From NCBI RefSeq assembly GCF_023283895.1, contig NZ_JAKILB010000003.1, positions 186,001-250,000 on the forward strand: DNA of 64,000 nt, in the 5' to 3' direction. Positions 18,284 to 26,535 of the stretch are shown in pieces. The translations under genes and the position numbers were made by a program. This DNA comes from Shewanella pneumatophori (GTDB lineage Bacteria; Pseudomonadota; Gammaproteobacteria; Enterobacterales; Shewanellaceae). Under the pieces are notes generated by a model that worked only from the letters and a program-made list of their open reading frames with translations, ran no database searches and was not told where the DNA came from. Position 1 is the stretch's first letter; each line of letters opens with the position of its first letter.

Positions 18284-18416
18284 TATGGGATCCAGTTTCA
18301 AGTGAAATTCCCCCTAATATGAAATCAATAAGTTAAGGGGCGAAATCCAGATAGGCACATAGACTTGATCCGGGATAATGTGAAATTTGCCCCCAGAAAT
18401 CCAGCCAAAATGAAAC
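18284..18416 (+). repeat. Left end of the Tn7-like element with probable TnsB-binding repeats
   Basis: Starts with the terminal repeat GGGATCCAGTTTCAAGTGAA (18287-18306). Further inward are GTGAAATTTG (18380-18389) and AAATCCAGCCAAAATGAAAC (18397-18416). The last closely resembles a right-end motif. Repeated short motifs near both ends are typical of TnsB-binding arrays in Tn7 relatives. Confidence 0.8.
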
Positions 18417-18746
18417 TCTCAATTTCAGCAAATTACAGGCCTCATTTAGAGGTAAGCACGAGGCATGGGGTAGATCTTAAATGTAGCAGAGAATTTTAGT
18501 ATTAAACGGAAAATGTTTAGTCTGTAGAGACTCAGAAAAAGGGGGGCAAAGACGCAGAGATACTCGCTATTGAGACAAGAGTAATTATAGGCACTCTGTA
18601 ATACAGCTAAACTAAGCAGTGCTTTCTTACAGCTCATATAACTCTATGAAGTGGTAAGTCCCTAATTTCTTAGACACTTAACTGAACCACTAGAGCAGAG
18701 ACTATGGGCTTTCCTTTGCGAAAAATGATGTAAATAAACTTCCTAG
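18417..18746. other. Gene-poor stretch inside the left end of the transposon
   Basis: About 330 bp between the left-end motifs and the small minus-strand ORF. I see no convincing gene: a 63-codon minus frame (18446-18637) has no recognisable composition or ribosome binding site. Confidence 0.5.
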
Positions 18747-18902
18747 CTATCTCGAATATTTTCGTTTTAACTCTGCTAGCGTTGTAGGTTTAATTTCGAG
18801 ATCAAGCCCTTCATAAGACACGCTCACTTTAAAGTTTTGCGGATTCGGGACAAATAGGCGATTAGTTTTGGGGGTGTTTGCTTTAGTCTTCTTGTTATTC
18901 AT
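18747..18902 (-). CDS. Small hypothetical protein (51 aa) near the left transposon end
   Basis: Reads MNNKKTKANTPKTNRLFVPN, then NFKVSVSYEGLDLEIKP, and ends LAELKRKYSR. The basic N-terminus, beta-like middle and basic helical end look like a real small protein rather than random translation. GAAGAG precedes the ATG. I do not recognise a family. It shares orientation with the tns genes and lies downstream of them, so it could be a small DNA-binding or antitoxin-like protein, but that is speculation. Confidence 0.45.
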   Translation of the reverse strand: MNNKKTKANTPKTNRLFVPNPQNFKVSVSYEGLDLEIKPTTLAELKRKYSR

Positions 18903-19052
18903 AAGTATACTCTTCGAATGCTGACATTATCATTTTAAGACTCTGCCGCCCAACACTCCAAATACATCACGAAAAAAGGCGTAAGAGCATGATGATAAGT
19001 GAGAAAAAAGAAGGTTAGCTTTGCCTAATCGCAATCAGCTAACCTTCTTGAG

Positions 19053-19487
19053 TTACAACACCTTTCCTGGTGAGCAGCGTAGCTCGAACGCTAACCTTGA
19101 TGAATTAGACAAAACAGGCGGTTGCGTGATTTGCAATATCTGCTTGAGCTGAGAAGGTGATTTCGACTTAAACCAATCCACCTCAAACTGCCTGATAGCT
19201 TCAATTAACAAAGGGGAACGCTTGAATATATGTAGCTTACTTTTACCTTCCTTTGGATTCTCTATTGGCTCAATCCCGTGGTTTAACAGGTATGAGTAAA
19301 GGCTCGATTTGGGGTACAACTCTTCAGCACACCACTTATCCAGCAAGATATACTCATCAACAAACTGCTGAATACTGGTAGGTTCAAACTTCACACTCTT
19401 GCGGCTAACGGCGACTTTTTGCCATTCAAAGATGTCAGCCATTATCTGAATTTTGATGGGTTGAACATTAAAGTATTTTGTTAACTC
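19053..19487 (-). pseudogene. Duplicated 3' fragment of tniQ
   Basis: Encodes ~143 residues nearly identical to the C-terminus of the full TniQ at 20493-22223 (ELTKYFNVQPIKIQIMADIF ... LRCSPGKVL). The match begins abruptly after LPELTKYF at 19487 and ends at the stop. Substitutions (e.g. SSIQQ to TSIQQ, ENPKEGK for DNPKEDK, IEAIRQFEVD for LDVIKQFELD) show that the copies have diverged or come from related elements. It lacks the zinc-finger and N-terminal TniQ parts, so it is not a functional TniQ. A Met codon upstream keeps an open frame to 19520. Confidence 0.85.
19057..19487 (-). repeat. Direct repeat copy A (431 bp, tniQ 3' end)
   Basis: Aligns without gaps to 20500-20930 (copy B) at an offset of exactly 1443 bp. 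The match ends sharply at TTAACTC on the upstream side and at AACACCTT on the downstream side. The two copies bracket the genes at 19553-19882 and 19982-20440. Confidence 0.9.
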
Positions 19488-19552
19488 TGGTAAGCCCCGA
19501 GTTTTATGGACAGATTTCACCTAAGGTTCTTTCAATAATTAAAACTTCACCT

Positions 19553-19882
19553 TTAAATACAGCCATCCCAAATATATGAAAGTCTAGACATTTCTTTTCC
19601 TTTAAACTCCCATTTTCCATATTCTCGTATATCTGTATCGTTCCAAAGTCGAATTGTATCTGCAGAAATTGAAACCTTATCCTGGTCTGCCATGTACGAT
19701 CTAGTCCAACCTTCACCATTGGCTTTATATGATATTGAGCCCCAATTGCCATACATAGTCGCAAGAGCTTTCCTTACTCCATGTTGTTTCGACACATAAG
19801 TACCGCAGTAATATAATGTATCATCACTGTAAGAGTATGGTGATAATACAACCAACAAACCTAATATTAATGCTCTCATCAT
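19553..19882 (-). CDS. Small exported hypothetical protein in the tniQ-repeat module
   Basis: 109 aa. The N-terminus MMRALILGLLVVLSPYSYSD is a convincing signal peptide, so the product is probably periplasmic or a secreted protein. The mature part includes YYCGTYVSKQHGVRKALATM and a Trp-rich middle (GNWGSISYKANGEGW), ending WDGCI. I recognise no family. A second frame (19504-19764) overlaps its 3' part and also reads open into LDFHIFGMAVFKGEVLIIE, so a frameshift that truncates an originally longer protein is possible. It is cargo bracketed by the tniQ 3' repeats. Confidence 0.55.
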   Translation of the reverse strand: MMRALILGLLVVLSPYSYSDDTLYYCGTYVSKQHGVRKALATMYGNWGSISYKANGEGWTRSYMADQDKVSISADTIRLWNDTDIREYGKWEFKGKEMSRLSYIWDGCI

Positions 19883-19981
19883 TTACCTAACAACCCAACC
19901 AACCTTTACGCTAATAGGTTCCCATTTTATTCTTACTATGGCTGTTTCTGGAGCTGATTTTTTGTAAAAAGAGATACCGTT

Positions 19982-20440
19982 CTATTTAAACGCCTTCGTA
20001 AGCCCAAAATACCGCATCACGGCATTCCACTCCTTAAAGTGCTCTCCTGCAAAGTGAATTAGCTCACCTTGAAAGCTCTCTTGTCCTTTTCCTTCCAAGT
20101 AATCATCAATCAAATAATCACCAACAAGCAGGTCTTTAACTGGTGAGATAATTAACCGTTCGGCATAAGCAAAGCCCAAGTGCTTTTCTACCCACAATCT
20201 CTTCTCTGTGTAACAAAGGGGGTTCTTGACTGACGGCGCTGTCAGTATATATGGGTCGTATCTTTCATCGGCCAAAAAGCACTGCATTGCATCGATGGCA
20301 TTAGGCAGTGGTGACAAGTTTAGGAAGAAAGAGGGTTGGCTTTGTGGGTATTCAATATCTGGTCGCAAGCGCCTAGCCTGCTCAAATGCAGACTTGTAAT
20401 CGCAAAGCGTATCGTCCATATCGATATAAACAATTTTCAT
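19982..20440 (-). CDS. 5'(3')-deoxyribonucleotidase-like HAD phosphatase
   Basis: 152 aa from the ATG at 20440, which has AGGAGAAAGG upstream; the frame is open nine codons further. The HAD motif I is YIDMDDTLCDY (DxDxT) near the N-terminus, followed by a motif II-like ILTAPS and a motif IV-like DYLIDDYLEGK. This matches the NT5C family, which dephosphorylates deoxynucleoside monophosphates. Nucleotide-pool enzymes of this type occur on phages and mobile elements. It sits 52 bp from the tniQ stop, in the module bounded by the tniQ repeats. A defence role is possible but unsupported. Confidence 0.8.
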   Translation of the reverse strand: MKIVYIDMDDTLCDYKSAFEQARRLRPDIEYPQSQPSFFLNLSPLPNAIDAMQCFLADERYDPYILTAPSVKNPLCYTEKRLWVEKHLGFAYAERLIISPVKDLLVGDYLIDDYLEGKGQESFQGELIHFAGEHFKEWNAVMRYFGLTKAFK

Positions 20441-20492
20441 CTTAGCCTTTCTCCTTCTAAGTGACATGAATACGGGGTCTTAGCCTTTTCAG

Positions 20493-22223
20493 CTACGGCA
20501 ACACCTTCCCCGGTGAGCAGCGTAGCTCGAACGCTAATCTTGATGAATCGGACAAAACCGGTGGCTGCGTGATTTGCAATATCTGCTTGAGCTGAGATGG
20601 GGCTTTCGACTTAAACCAATCCAGCTCAAACTGCTTAATAACGTCAAGTAGCAGAGGGGAGCGCTTGAAGATATGCAGCTTACTTTTATCTTCCTTTGGG
20701 TTATCTATTGGCTCAATCCCGTGGTTTAACAGGTATGAGTAAAGGCTCGATTTGGGGTACAACTCTTCAGCACACCACTTATCCAGCAAGATATACTCAT
20801 CAACAAACTGCTGAATACTGCTAGGTTCAAACTTCACACTCTTGCGGCTAACGGCGACTTTTTGCCATTCAAAGATGTCAGCCATTATCTGAATTTTGAT
20901 GGGTTGAACATTAAAGTATTTTGTTAACTCAGACATTGACAGTAAGCGTGAAAACTGTGACTGCTCATTATCTTTTAGCGCCTCAATGAGCTCTCTTTTG
21001 TCCACATAGATAGCATCAAGTGAATTGGCTTGAATAGCGCAATACAAAGGCAATTCGACATCAATAATTAGCTGCAGACACTCCACGAAGTTAAACAAGT
21101 AAGAATGGCTGATTTTGGATAAATCACTCAATCGATAATAGGTAGACCCAACCTCTCCAACCAATAAATTAGCTCTTTCGACTAGCGACCCAATAAACGT
21201 ATCAATATGCCGTAATTGATAAATACTACTGCGCTCTAAATTAGTATGCTTAACCATATTACCGGTCGATAGCTCATTGAGCTCACCACTGCTAATACCT
21301 AGCAGCTCACCAGCCTGACTCGCTGAAACCATGGTTGTTGATACGTCATGCTGGCCATGCCGCAGCTCTCCGCTCCAAGCCCCTAGTCCCTCTGGCTCAC
21401 TCATCAGTGACAACTTAGGAATGGGCTCAACGATTTTTTTCAGCGCAGATGCATCAAGGCACACTAGAGCCCCTGAAATCTCATCCACTATCCGTTCGTG
21501 ATATTGACTCGCATCCTCACTGATTATGAGCTTATATGCCGCCTCAAATACCTCATGCGCCTCTTCTGTTGCAAAGGGGCACTCCTTTCTATTTATCTTC
21601 ATCAACTCAAAGGGAAGAAAGACTCGAATCGCGGCCAGATAAAGCGCATTCAAATAGGAAACGACTTGGGTATCGGCTAACCAATCTATCGCCGTTTGAT
21701 AGCTTGGTACTGCAGATAAAGCGAGTGCTGATACCTGCTTCCAGCGAGTACCGCAGCTTTTGCAGCCATCAAGCAAGTCAGCACTCCATTCTAGGCGCGA
21801 GCTACAGTCTGGGCAGTGGTCAAGCAAAGCGGTTTCGTGCTGCGCACAATGAGTGATGTGCATATGCTGCCAACGAGAGCGTAAATAGCCATTAGTTTCA
21901 CTGAGGCAAGCGGCGCAAACCTTAGGGGTTGAAGAGGTAATGTCAAAGACACTTCTTTTGCTATGTCGGTCATAATGCTGCGAATGAGCAAAAGCATCGA
22001 ATAGCACTTGCTCGCTTAACTGTAGCATCGGTGCGAGCTTGTTAACCAACTCTTTAAATCGCGGGCTTGAAACTATCAGATGCTTTTCTGAGAAGACCAC
22101 GTCAATGACATGAAATATCGCGCCAAGATTAAAGTGTCCATTCATCTTGGCGAGGCGGAGCAAGTACCCCTTAATACTTTCACCGTTTTGGGGGCGAGGG
22201 CGCACAGGAAAGTAACTAGACAT
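20493..22223 (-). CDS. tniQ: TniQ/TnsD-family transposition target-selection protein
   Basis: 576 aa, the size of TnsD-type TniQ proteins (Tn7 TnsD ~508 aa) rather than short CRISPR-linked TniQ (~400 aa). The N-terminal TniQ domain has YFPVRPRPQNGESIKGYLLR. Zinc-finger residues follow: C103/C106, H125/H129, C137/C140, C154/C157. The C-terminal half probably contacts the target DNA. TnsD-type proteins choose a fixed attachment site and recruit TnsC. The insertion between plsB and lexA suggests that the attachment site is there. The ATG overlaps the tnsC stop by 8 bp. The 3' end is duplicated downstream. Confidence 0.88.
   Translation of the reverse strand: MSSYFPVRPRPQNGESIKGYLLRLAKMNGHFNLGAIFHVIDVVFSEKHLIVSSPRFKELVNKLAPMLQLSEQVLFDAFAHSQHYDRHSKRSVFDITSSTPKVCAACLSETNGYLRSRWQHMHITHCAQHETALLDHCPDCSSRLEWSADLLDGCKSCGTRWKQVSALALSAVPSYQTAIDWLADTQVVSYLNALYLAAIRVFLPFELMKINRKECPFATEEAHEVFEAAYKLIISEDASQYHERIVDEISGALVCLDASALKKIVEPIPKLSLMSEPEGLGAWSGELRHGQHDVSTTMVSASQAGELLGISSGELNELSTGNMVKHTNLERSSIYQLRHIDTFIGSLVERANLLVGEVGSTYYRLSDLSKISHSYLFNFVECLQLIIDVELPLYCAIQANSLDAIYVDKRELIEALKDNEQSQFSRLLSMSELTKYFNVQPIKIQIMADIFEWQKVAVSRKSVKFEPSSIQQFVDEYILLDKWCAEELYPKSSLYSYLLNHGIEPIDNPKEDKSKLHIFKRSPLLLDVIKQFELDWFKSKAPSQLKQILQITQPPVLSDSSRLAFELRCSPGKVLP
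20500..20930 (-). repeat. Direct repeat copy B (431 bp, 3' end of intact tniQ)
   Basis: Second copy of the repeat at 19057-19487, lying inside the full-length tniQ. Recombination between the copies would delete 1443 bp and leave one intact tniQ. Confidence 0.9.
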
Positions 22224-23181
22224 ATAAACCTTCCTTCATGAGCTCCTCCTTAACCTTTTTGATAGAAGCGTCAAAAGGGTTTTTCGACTTTTTATCATGA
22301 GCTCTTTGAAAGCAGGTTTGATACGCCTTGGCCATAACCTTTTTAGTTACCGCTTCACCTGGCCGAGTCGACTCAATAGCCTCAAGTAAAAGTGTCCTTA
22401 TATGCCGCGGCTTCCCCTTAGTTGCCAAACAAAAGCGCAATAAATTGCTACTATCAATTTCGGCATTAAGTTTAAAGCCATCCTCTGTGAGCAATTCATT
22501 CATAAACTTAAAGAAAGGGGCTCTTCTTGGAAAAGACGCTAATAAGTCATACAAATACTCCATAAAATCGAGAGTGTTTTTGTCATCATTACATGCAAAA
22601 GCATCCAAGCAGATTACCCGACTGAATCGGTCTGAAAGCTGAGGGTCAACATCTGCGATACTGGCCGCATCAGGCACGCCCATTAACACCCACGCACAAT
22701 TCGTTTTATTTGTGAGCTCTTTAATCAGCTTCATTGATTTAGACGTAGGCAATAACTTAGACGATGGCAACATCGATTGAATCTCATCAAGAAACACCAC
22801 CTTTACATTAAGGTTGTTTACGAGGTCAATAATGCGCTTTAACTTCCCACCATGCGTTCCATACTCAGGTTTGTTATCCCCTAGTTCAAATAATAACTGC
22901 CGCAATAAATCACTGATCCCACTTCCTGGTGTCTCAACATAAATCCCAAAGCGTTTGTCTTGCTCCGGCACCGACTGCTCTTGATAATCAGCCAGCAACT
23001 TCTTCACTAAAGTCGTCTTTCCGCACCCTGAAGGAGCCAACAAAATGGCCCCGCAGGTCTCATTGCAGCGGTACTTAATCAAGCTAAGAATGCTATTCCT
23101 AGCCTCGGTATATTTATCAATCAAGACGTATGCCTGACTGAATGCTGCCGCATCTGAAGAAAGCTCTGTTTGTAACGTCAA
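22216..23181 (-). CDS. tnsC: TnsC, AAA+ ATPase regulator of Tn7-like transposition
   Basis: 321 aa. The Walker A motif is LAPSGCGKTTLVKKLL (about residues 48-63) and Walker B is VVFLDEIQSM (about 129-138), with a sensor-like WVLMGVPDAAS. This is shorter than Tn7 TnsC (555 aa) and closer to the TniB-like TnsC proteins of other Tn7 relatives. It forms ATP-dependent filaments on target DNA that link TniQ to the TnsA-TnsB transposase and impose target immunity. It lies 16 bp after tnsB and overlaps tniQ by 8 bp, so the four genes form one operon. Confidence 0.92.
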   Translation of the reverse strand: MTLQTELSSDAAAFSQAYVLIDKYTEARNSILSLIKYRCNETCGAILLAPSGCGKTTLVKKLLADYQEQSVPEQDKRFGIYVETPGSGISDLLRQLLFELGDNKPEYGTHGGKLKRIIDLVNNLNVKVVFLDEIQSMLPSSKLLPTSKSMKLIKELTNKTNCAWVLMGVPDAASIADVDPQLSDRFSRVICLDAFACNDDKNTLDFMEYLYDLLASFPRRAPFFKFMNELLTEDGFKLNAEIDSSNLLRFCLATKGKPRHIRTLLLEAIESTRPGEAVTKKVMAKAYQTCFQRAHDKKSKNPFDASIKKVKEELMKEGLYV

Positions 23182-23197
23182 TGCAGTACGACTCCTT

Positions 23198-25198
23198 TTA
23201 AATTTTGATTGGTTTAACGCGTTTAATGCGTGAGCGTTGAGATGGACTTTCAGGTTCTTCTAGGTCAGGTGAGCTATCAATTTCCTTAGGAGGAAGCCGT
23301 ATATCAACATCATTTTCCTCAATAAAGCTATCCAATACCTCATCCATATCGTCAGGTATGAACACCTCATTTTCATGCTTACTTTCATTCGCTTTTTGCC
23401 TACGACTTTCACGGATTTTTTCTTTAGCTTTCTCCTCATCAAGCACCCGCTTCTTAATTGCAGCAGTGAGATTTGTGGCCGTTTCAGGATGTCGTTTTGA
23501 CTCGCTGTTCTTATCTTCTTTTTTACCCCGAACCTTGCACTCAGCAAGTGAAGTAGGCTCTTTTACTGAAGTGCATGGCACCGTAAATAACTCACCTGTC
23601 AGAGGGTCTACCACGCTTATTCTTGACACATCAATTTCTGAATAAAACGCTTGAACCTTAGTACTCTTATGTTGATTAACGAGCCGTCTACGCAGAGCTC
23701 CCAATCCCTCATCGTTATAGAAAAGACCGTTCTTTTCGATCCCTTTATAGTTTTGAATTTTCACTTCGCACTCAACACCTCTAAAGCTATCTATTCGACT
23801 TAGATATTCAGGAGAAGGGATAGAAGTGATAGGAAACGCTTCGCACATTTCTGCAGGAGTTTTCCCTTCTAGACCGCGATGCTGTGTTTGGTGGTAATCA
23901 TCTAAAATAAACGCTTCAACAATCTGCCTGAACTCTTCTATAAGAACGTATGCAACAGCCTTAATATTGACGGTATCCTTGTATTCATCAGTACGTTTAC
24001 CCAAATAACCAGGTATTTTCTGGCAGCAACGTTGACGAAATGTCCGGTTAAAGCGCTCAATGTAGGCATTGACCCAAGCTTTCTTCGCTGGATTCTGGAA
24101 TTTCTCGATATTTGCATTCAGCAAAAATGCACTAAACTGCTCACTTCTAAACACCCCCGAGTCGTGCTGAATAACCTCAGGTATACCGCTTAATGGCCAG
24201 CCGTGAACGGTGTGGCTTGGTTTTTCTTTTGGGTTTATGATGCATTTAACTAAATCAGTCGCGGCGCTCAACTCTTCTCTACGCGTCTTTGCATAGCTAA
24301 TCACGTAACCTACAATCGCTCGAGTAAAGACATCTATCGCAAAAAAAACGACAGGCATCCCAACGTATTTACCCTCATAGTCAATTAGGCCGAGATTTAT
24401 ATGCACCGCATCAATCTGAACGCGCTCTAAAGGTCTCGAGCAGATGTAATGCTCTTTCGAAATGCGATAACGGTTATTCGCGACAGCTCGACCTTCCTGG
24501 GCAACACAAACTTCATATGGGTCAATCAGCTTGATCATCTCGTAAAATACGCTACGACTTATTCTGCGAGTTTCTGCTCGCTCAGCTGCAGACAAACTAG
24601 ATAAGTAAGCCTTTTCCCTGCTCTGAAAGTGGGCAAATGTATCTTGTACACTGCAACTCCCTAGGTGTGAGGGCACAAGGTAGTATTCATCGACTACTTC
24701 ATAAAAGATATCGATTATGGCTGCACTCGCTTTACGGCCCCGCTTACTTTTTGCTGGAGTGACCATCACAGCAACATTGCGGCCTACTTCAGGGCTGGTA
24801 TAGTCTTTGTACCATCTGTATAAGGCACTAGCAGAAGGCCGGTTTTTACCAAAATCTCCGCGCCTGTTAGCAACAGCCTCTATAACTTTCACTCTTGTTT
24901 TATGGGAGCATGGAAACTCCTCGCTTTCCAAAGCGGTCAGGTAATCAGCTAACTTTTCAGCAAGCGCTCTATCCTCTGCAGTGACCAATGGGCCTGGCTG
25001 CATAACCACCCGACGAGGCTGCGCATATTGGATGCGCCCGGCATTCATTTCATGATAAAACTTGGCGAAAGACATAGAGAGAAGAATCTTCTCGTCTACA
25101 AACTCTAGAGTGATTTCATCCCCTGTATAGGAGCGCACCCTGCAAAGTTGTTGCTCACGCTCAAGTTGAAGCCCAATTTTGATTTCACTACCAAGCAT
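23198..25198 (-). CDS. tnsB: TnsB, DDE-type transposase
   Basis: 666 aa. The retroviral-integrase-fold catalytic triad is visible: D263 in VQIDAVHINLGL, D346 in VIQHDSGVF and E381 in NAYIERFNRTF, a D-D-35-E arrangement. The N-terminal ~250 residues contain helix-turn-helix regions for end binding (e.g. NRRGDFGKNRPSASALYRWY). A Mu-type C-terminal beta-barrel follows, and a highly charged tail (about residues 570-666) would contact TnsC. TnsB joins the 3' ends of the element to target DNA. It overlaps tnsA by 11 bp. All key residues are present, so it is likely active. Confidence 0.95.
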   Translation of the reverse strand: MLGSEIKIGLQLEREQQLCRVRSYTGDEITLEFVDEKILLSMSFAKFYHEMNAGRIQYAQPRRVVMQPGPLVTAEDRALAEKLADYLTALESEEFPCSHKTRVKVIEAVANRRGDFGKNRPSASALYRWYKDYTSPEVGRNVAVMVTPAKSKRGRKASAAIIDIFYEVVDEYYLVPSHLGSCSVQDTFAHFQSREKAYLSSLSAAERAETRRISRSVFYEMIKLIDPYEVCVAQEGRAVANNRYRISKEHYICSRPLERVQIDAVHINLGLIDYEGKYVGMPVVFFAIDVFTRAIVGYVISYAKTRREELSAATDLVKCIINPKEKPSHTVHGWPLSGIPEVIQHDSGVFRSEQFSAFLLNANIEKFQNPAKKAWVNAYIERFNRTFRQRCCQKIPGYLGKRTDEYKDTVNIKAVAYVLIEEFRQIVEAFILDDYHQTQHRGLEGKTPAEMCEAFPITSIPSPEYLSRIDSFRGVECEVKIQNYKGIEKNGLFYNDEGLGALRRRLVNQHKSTKVQAFYSEIDVSRISVVDPLTGELFTVPCTSVKEPTSLAECKVRGKKEDKNSESKRHPETATNLTAAIKKRVLDEEKAKEKIRESRRQKANESKHENEVFIPDDMDEVLDSFIEENDVDIRLPPKEIDSSPDLEEPESPSQRSRIKRVKPIKI

Positions 25199-25859
25199 CA
25201 GAGCCCTTAACCTTTTTGAATAATGAGCTACCAGTTAACGGAGCAAACTTATCCCACTCAAAGTACCCATGAGCGATAAGTCGGAGTGGAGCAGAAGATG
25301 AGGTTTCTTGAAATCGTTGCTTCAATGCATCAAAGGTTAACTGTAGCGGCATCTGCTTAAACACAGCGCGCTCGGATGAGAGAACGGATTGCCATAAATA
25401 CGGATAAAGCTGCTTGAGATTATCAATCTGCACTCCACGGTAAACAGCTTTAGAGCTAAGTAACGTCAACGAGTGGCCCAACTCCTGCTGAAAAATCTCT
25501 TTGAGCAGTGCAAACTTATCGATATTGACCTGTTTTTCTAGCTCCTCATGCGGTTTAACCTCAATGCTACCGAAGGCTCCATTGACGTATTTCAACAAGA
25601 TGTCAGGGGTATATCGACGCAACCGCCCTTGAGAGCGATACAGAATAGAGAATGGCTGAGTGGTATAAGAAACCACCTTAGACTCAAACTCGAGCATTAG
25701 TAATGCATTCATCTCCAACTCACTCTCACAGTAATGCGAAGCTTGATTTTTATGGGAGCAAAACCTCTGTAACGACAGCAAGCGACTAGTGCAAGGCAGC
25801 CTCCTCCCAAGACTAATTAAGCAGCCTTCATTACCCTTACCTCTAAAATTAATTTTCAA
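25188..25859 (-). CDS. tnsA: TnsA, restriction-endonuclease-like transposase subunit
   Basis: 223 aa. Cleaves the 5' ends of the element so that transposition is cut-and-paste. The catalytic pattern of TnsA is present: an acidic residue in CESELEMNALL (E47 or E49), D86 in RRYTPDILL, and E100-x-K102 in GSIEVKPHEE. The listed start is TTG with no strong ribosome binding site, so the true start is uncertain; no internal ATG keeps the fold intact. It is the first gene of the tnsABC-tniQ operon and is divergent from the OrfA-like gene at 26137, with a ~280-bp AT-rich region between. Confidence 0.92.
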   Translation of the reverse strand: MKINFRGKGNEGCLISLGRRLPCTSRLLSLQRFCSHKNQASHYCESELEMNALLMLEFESKVVSYTTQPFSILYRSQGRLRRYTPDILLKYVNGAFGSIEVKPHEELEKQVNIDKFALLKEIFQQELGHSLTLLSSKAVYRGVQIDNLKQLYPYLWQSVLSSERAVFKQMPLQLTFDALKQRFQETSSSAPLRLIAHGYFEWDKFAPLTGSSLFKKVKGSDAW

Positions 25860-26136
25860 AAAACACCACCAAACTGTTTACTATTTAATCAATAAAGAGT
25901 AGCCTGAAAAGTTTGCTTGATCAAAATACAACCAGCCAAAACTAGACACTTCCCTAGATACAACCTCCAATTTTTCTCTGTAATTATTTAAACATTTAAG
26001 TCGAGCAGAAATCTTTAAACCGCTGGCGCTTTGAAAAAAATAATTTTAAAGCTATTGTTTTTATTAAAATATGCAACGAAAATACTTCCTTTTTTACTAA
26101 TCCTGACTGGTCTTAATCAGCTAAGCAGGCCAAAAA

Positions 26137-26535
26137 ATGCACAAACATAGATACAAATATTCAGCCGAATTTATCTACACGGTATTGAGCGAATTCGAAG
26201 CATCCACTTCCAAGCCCCGAGAGTTTTTTGATACGCAGGAAGTGAATAGCCAAACGGTTTATATGTGGAGGACTAAATTTGGCAAAATGACAGAAAAGCA
26301 AATTGCTGATTATCGTAAAATGGAGGAACGAAGCAGTCAGCTGAGAGTTGAAAATCAAAAGTTGCAAAGAAAGCTTGATGCGGTGAGTGATTTCTTCTTG
26401 CGTGAATTTCCTGATGACAAAATCAGACGAGGATATGCCCGAAGGCTCTATCAGCAAGGACCTCTTGGTCAAACGGAAGCTTGTGAGTTACTGATAGTCA
26501 AGCGGAACAGTTTTTATAAACGCAAAGAGCAATAG
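26137..26535 (+). CDS. IS3 OrfA-like HTH/leucine-zipper protein, without an OrfB partner
   Basis: 132 aa. The N-terminus (HRYKYSAEFIYTVLSEFEA, then VNSQTVYMWRTKFGKM) resembles the helix-turn-helix of IS3-family OrfA proteins. A coiled-coil zipper follows (SQLRVENQKLQRKLDAVSDF). The C-terminus contains YARRLYQQGPLGQTEACELL, which resembles the opening of an OrfB HTH, but there is no DDE domain, frameshift site or IS ends nearby. It is divergent from tnsA and shares its upstream region. It could be an IS remnant or a regulator derived from one. Confidence 0.6.
   Translation: MHKHRYKYSAEFIYTVLSEFEASTSKPREFFDTQEVNSQTVYMWRTKFGKMTEKQIADYRKMEERSSQLRVENQKLQRKLDAVSDFFLREFPDDKIRRGYARRLYQQGPLGQTEACELLIVKRNSFYKRKEQ

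Noticed and set aside
18446..18637. 63-codon minus-strand frame near the left transposon end
   Set aside because: No ribosome binding site and low-quality composition; treated as spacer.
26137..26535. Complete IS3-family insertion sequence
   Set aside because: No OrfB DDE domain, no programmed frameshift and no inverted ends nearby; only an OrfA-like protein remains.
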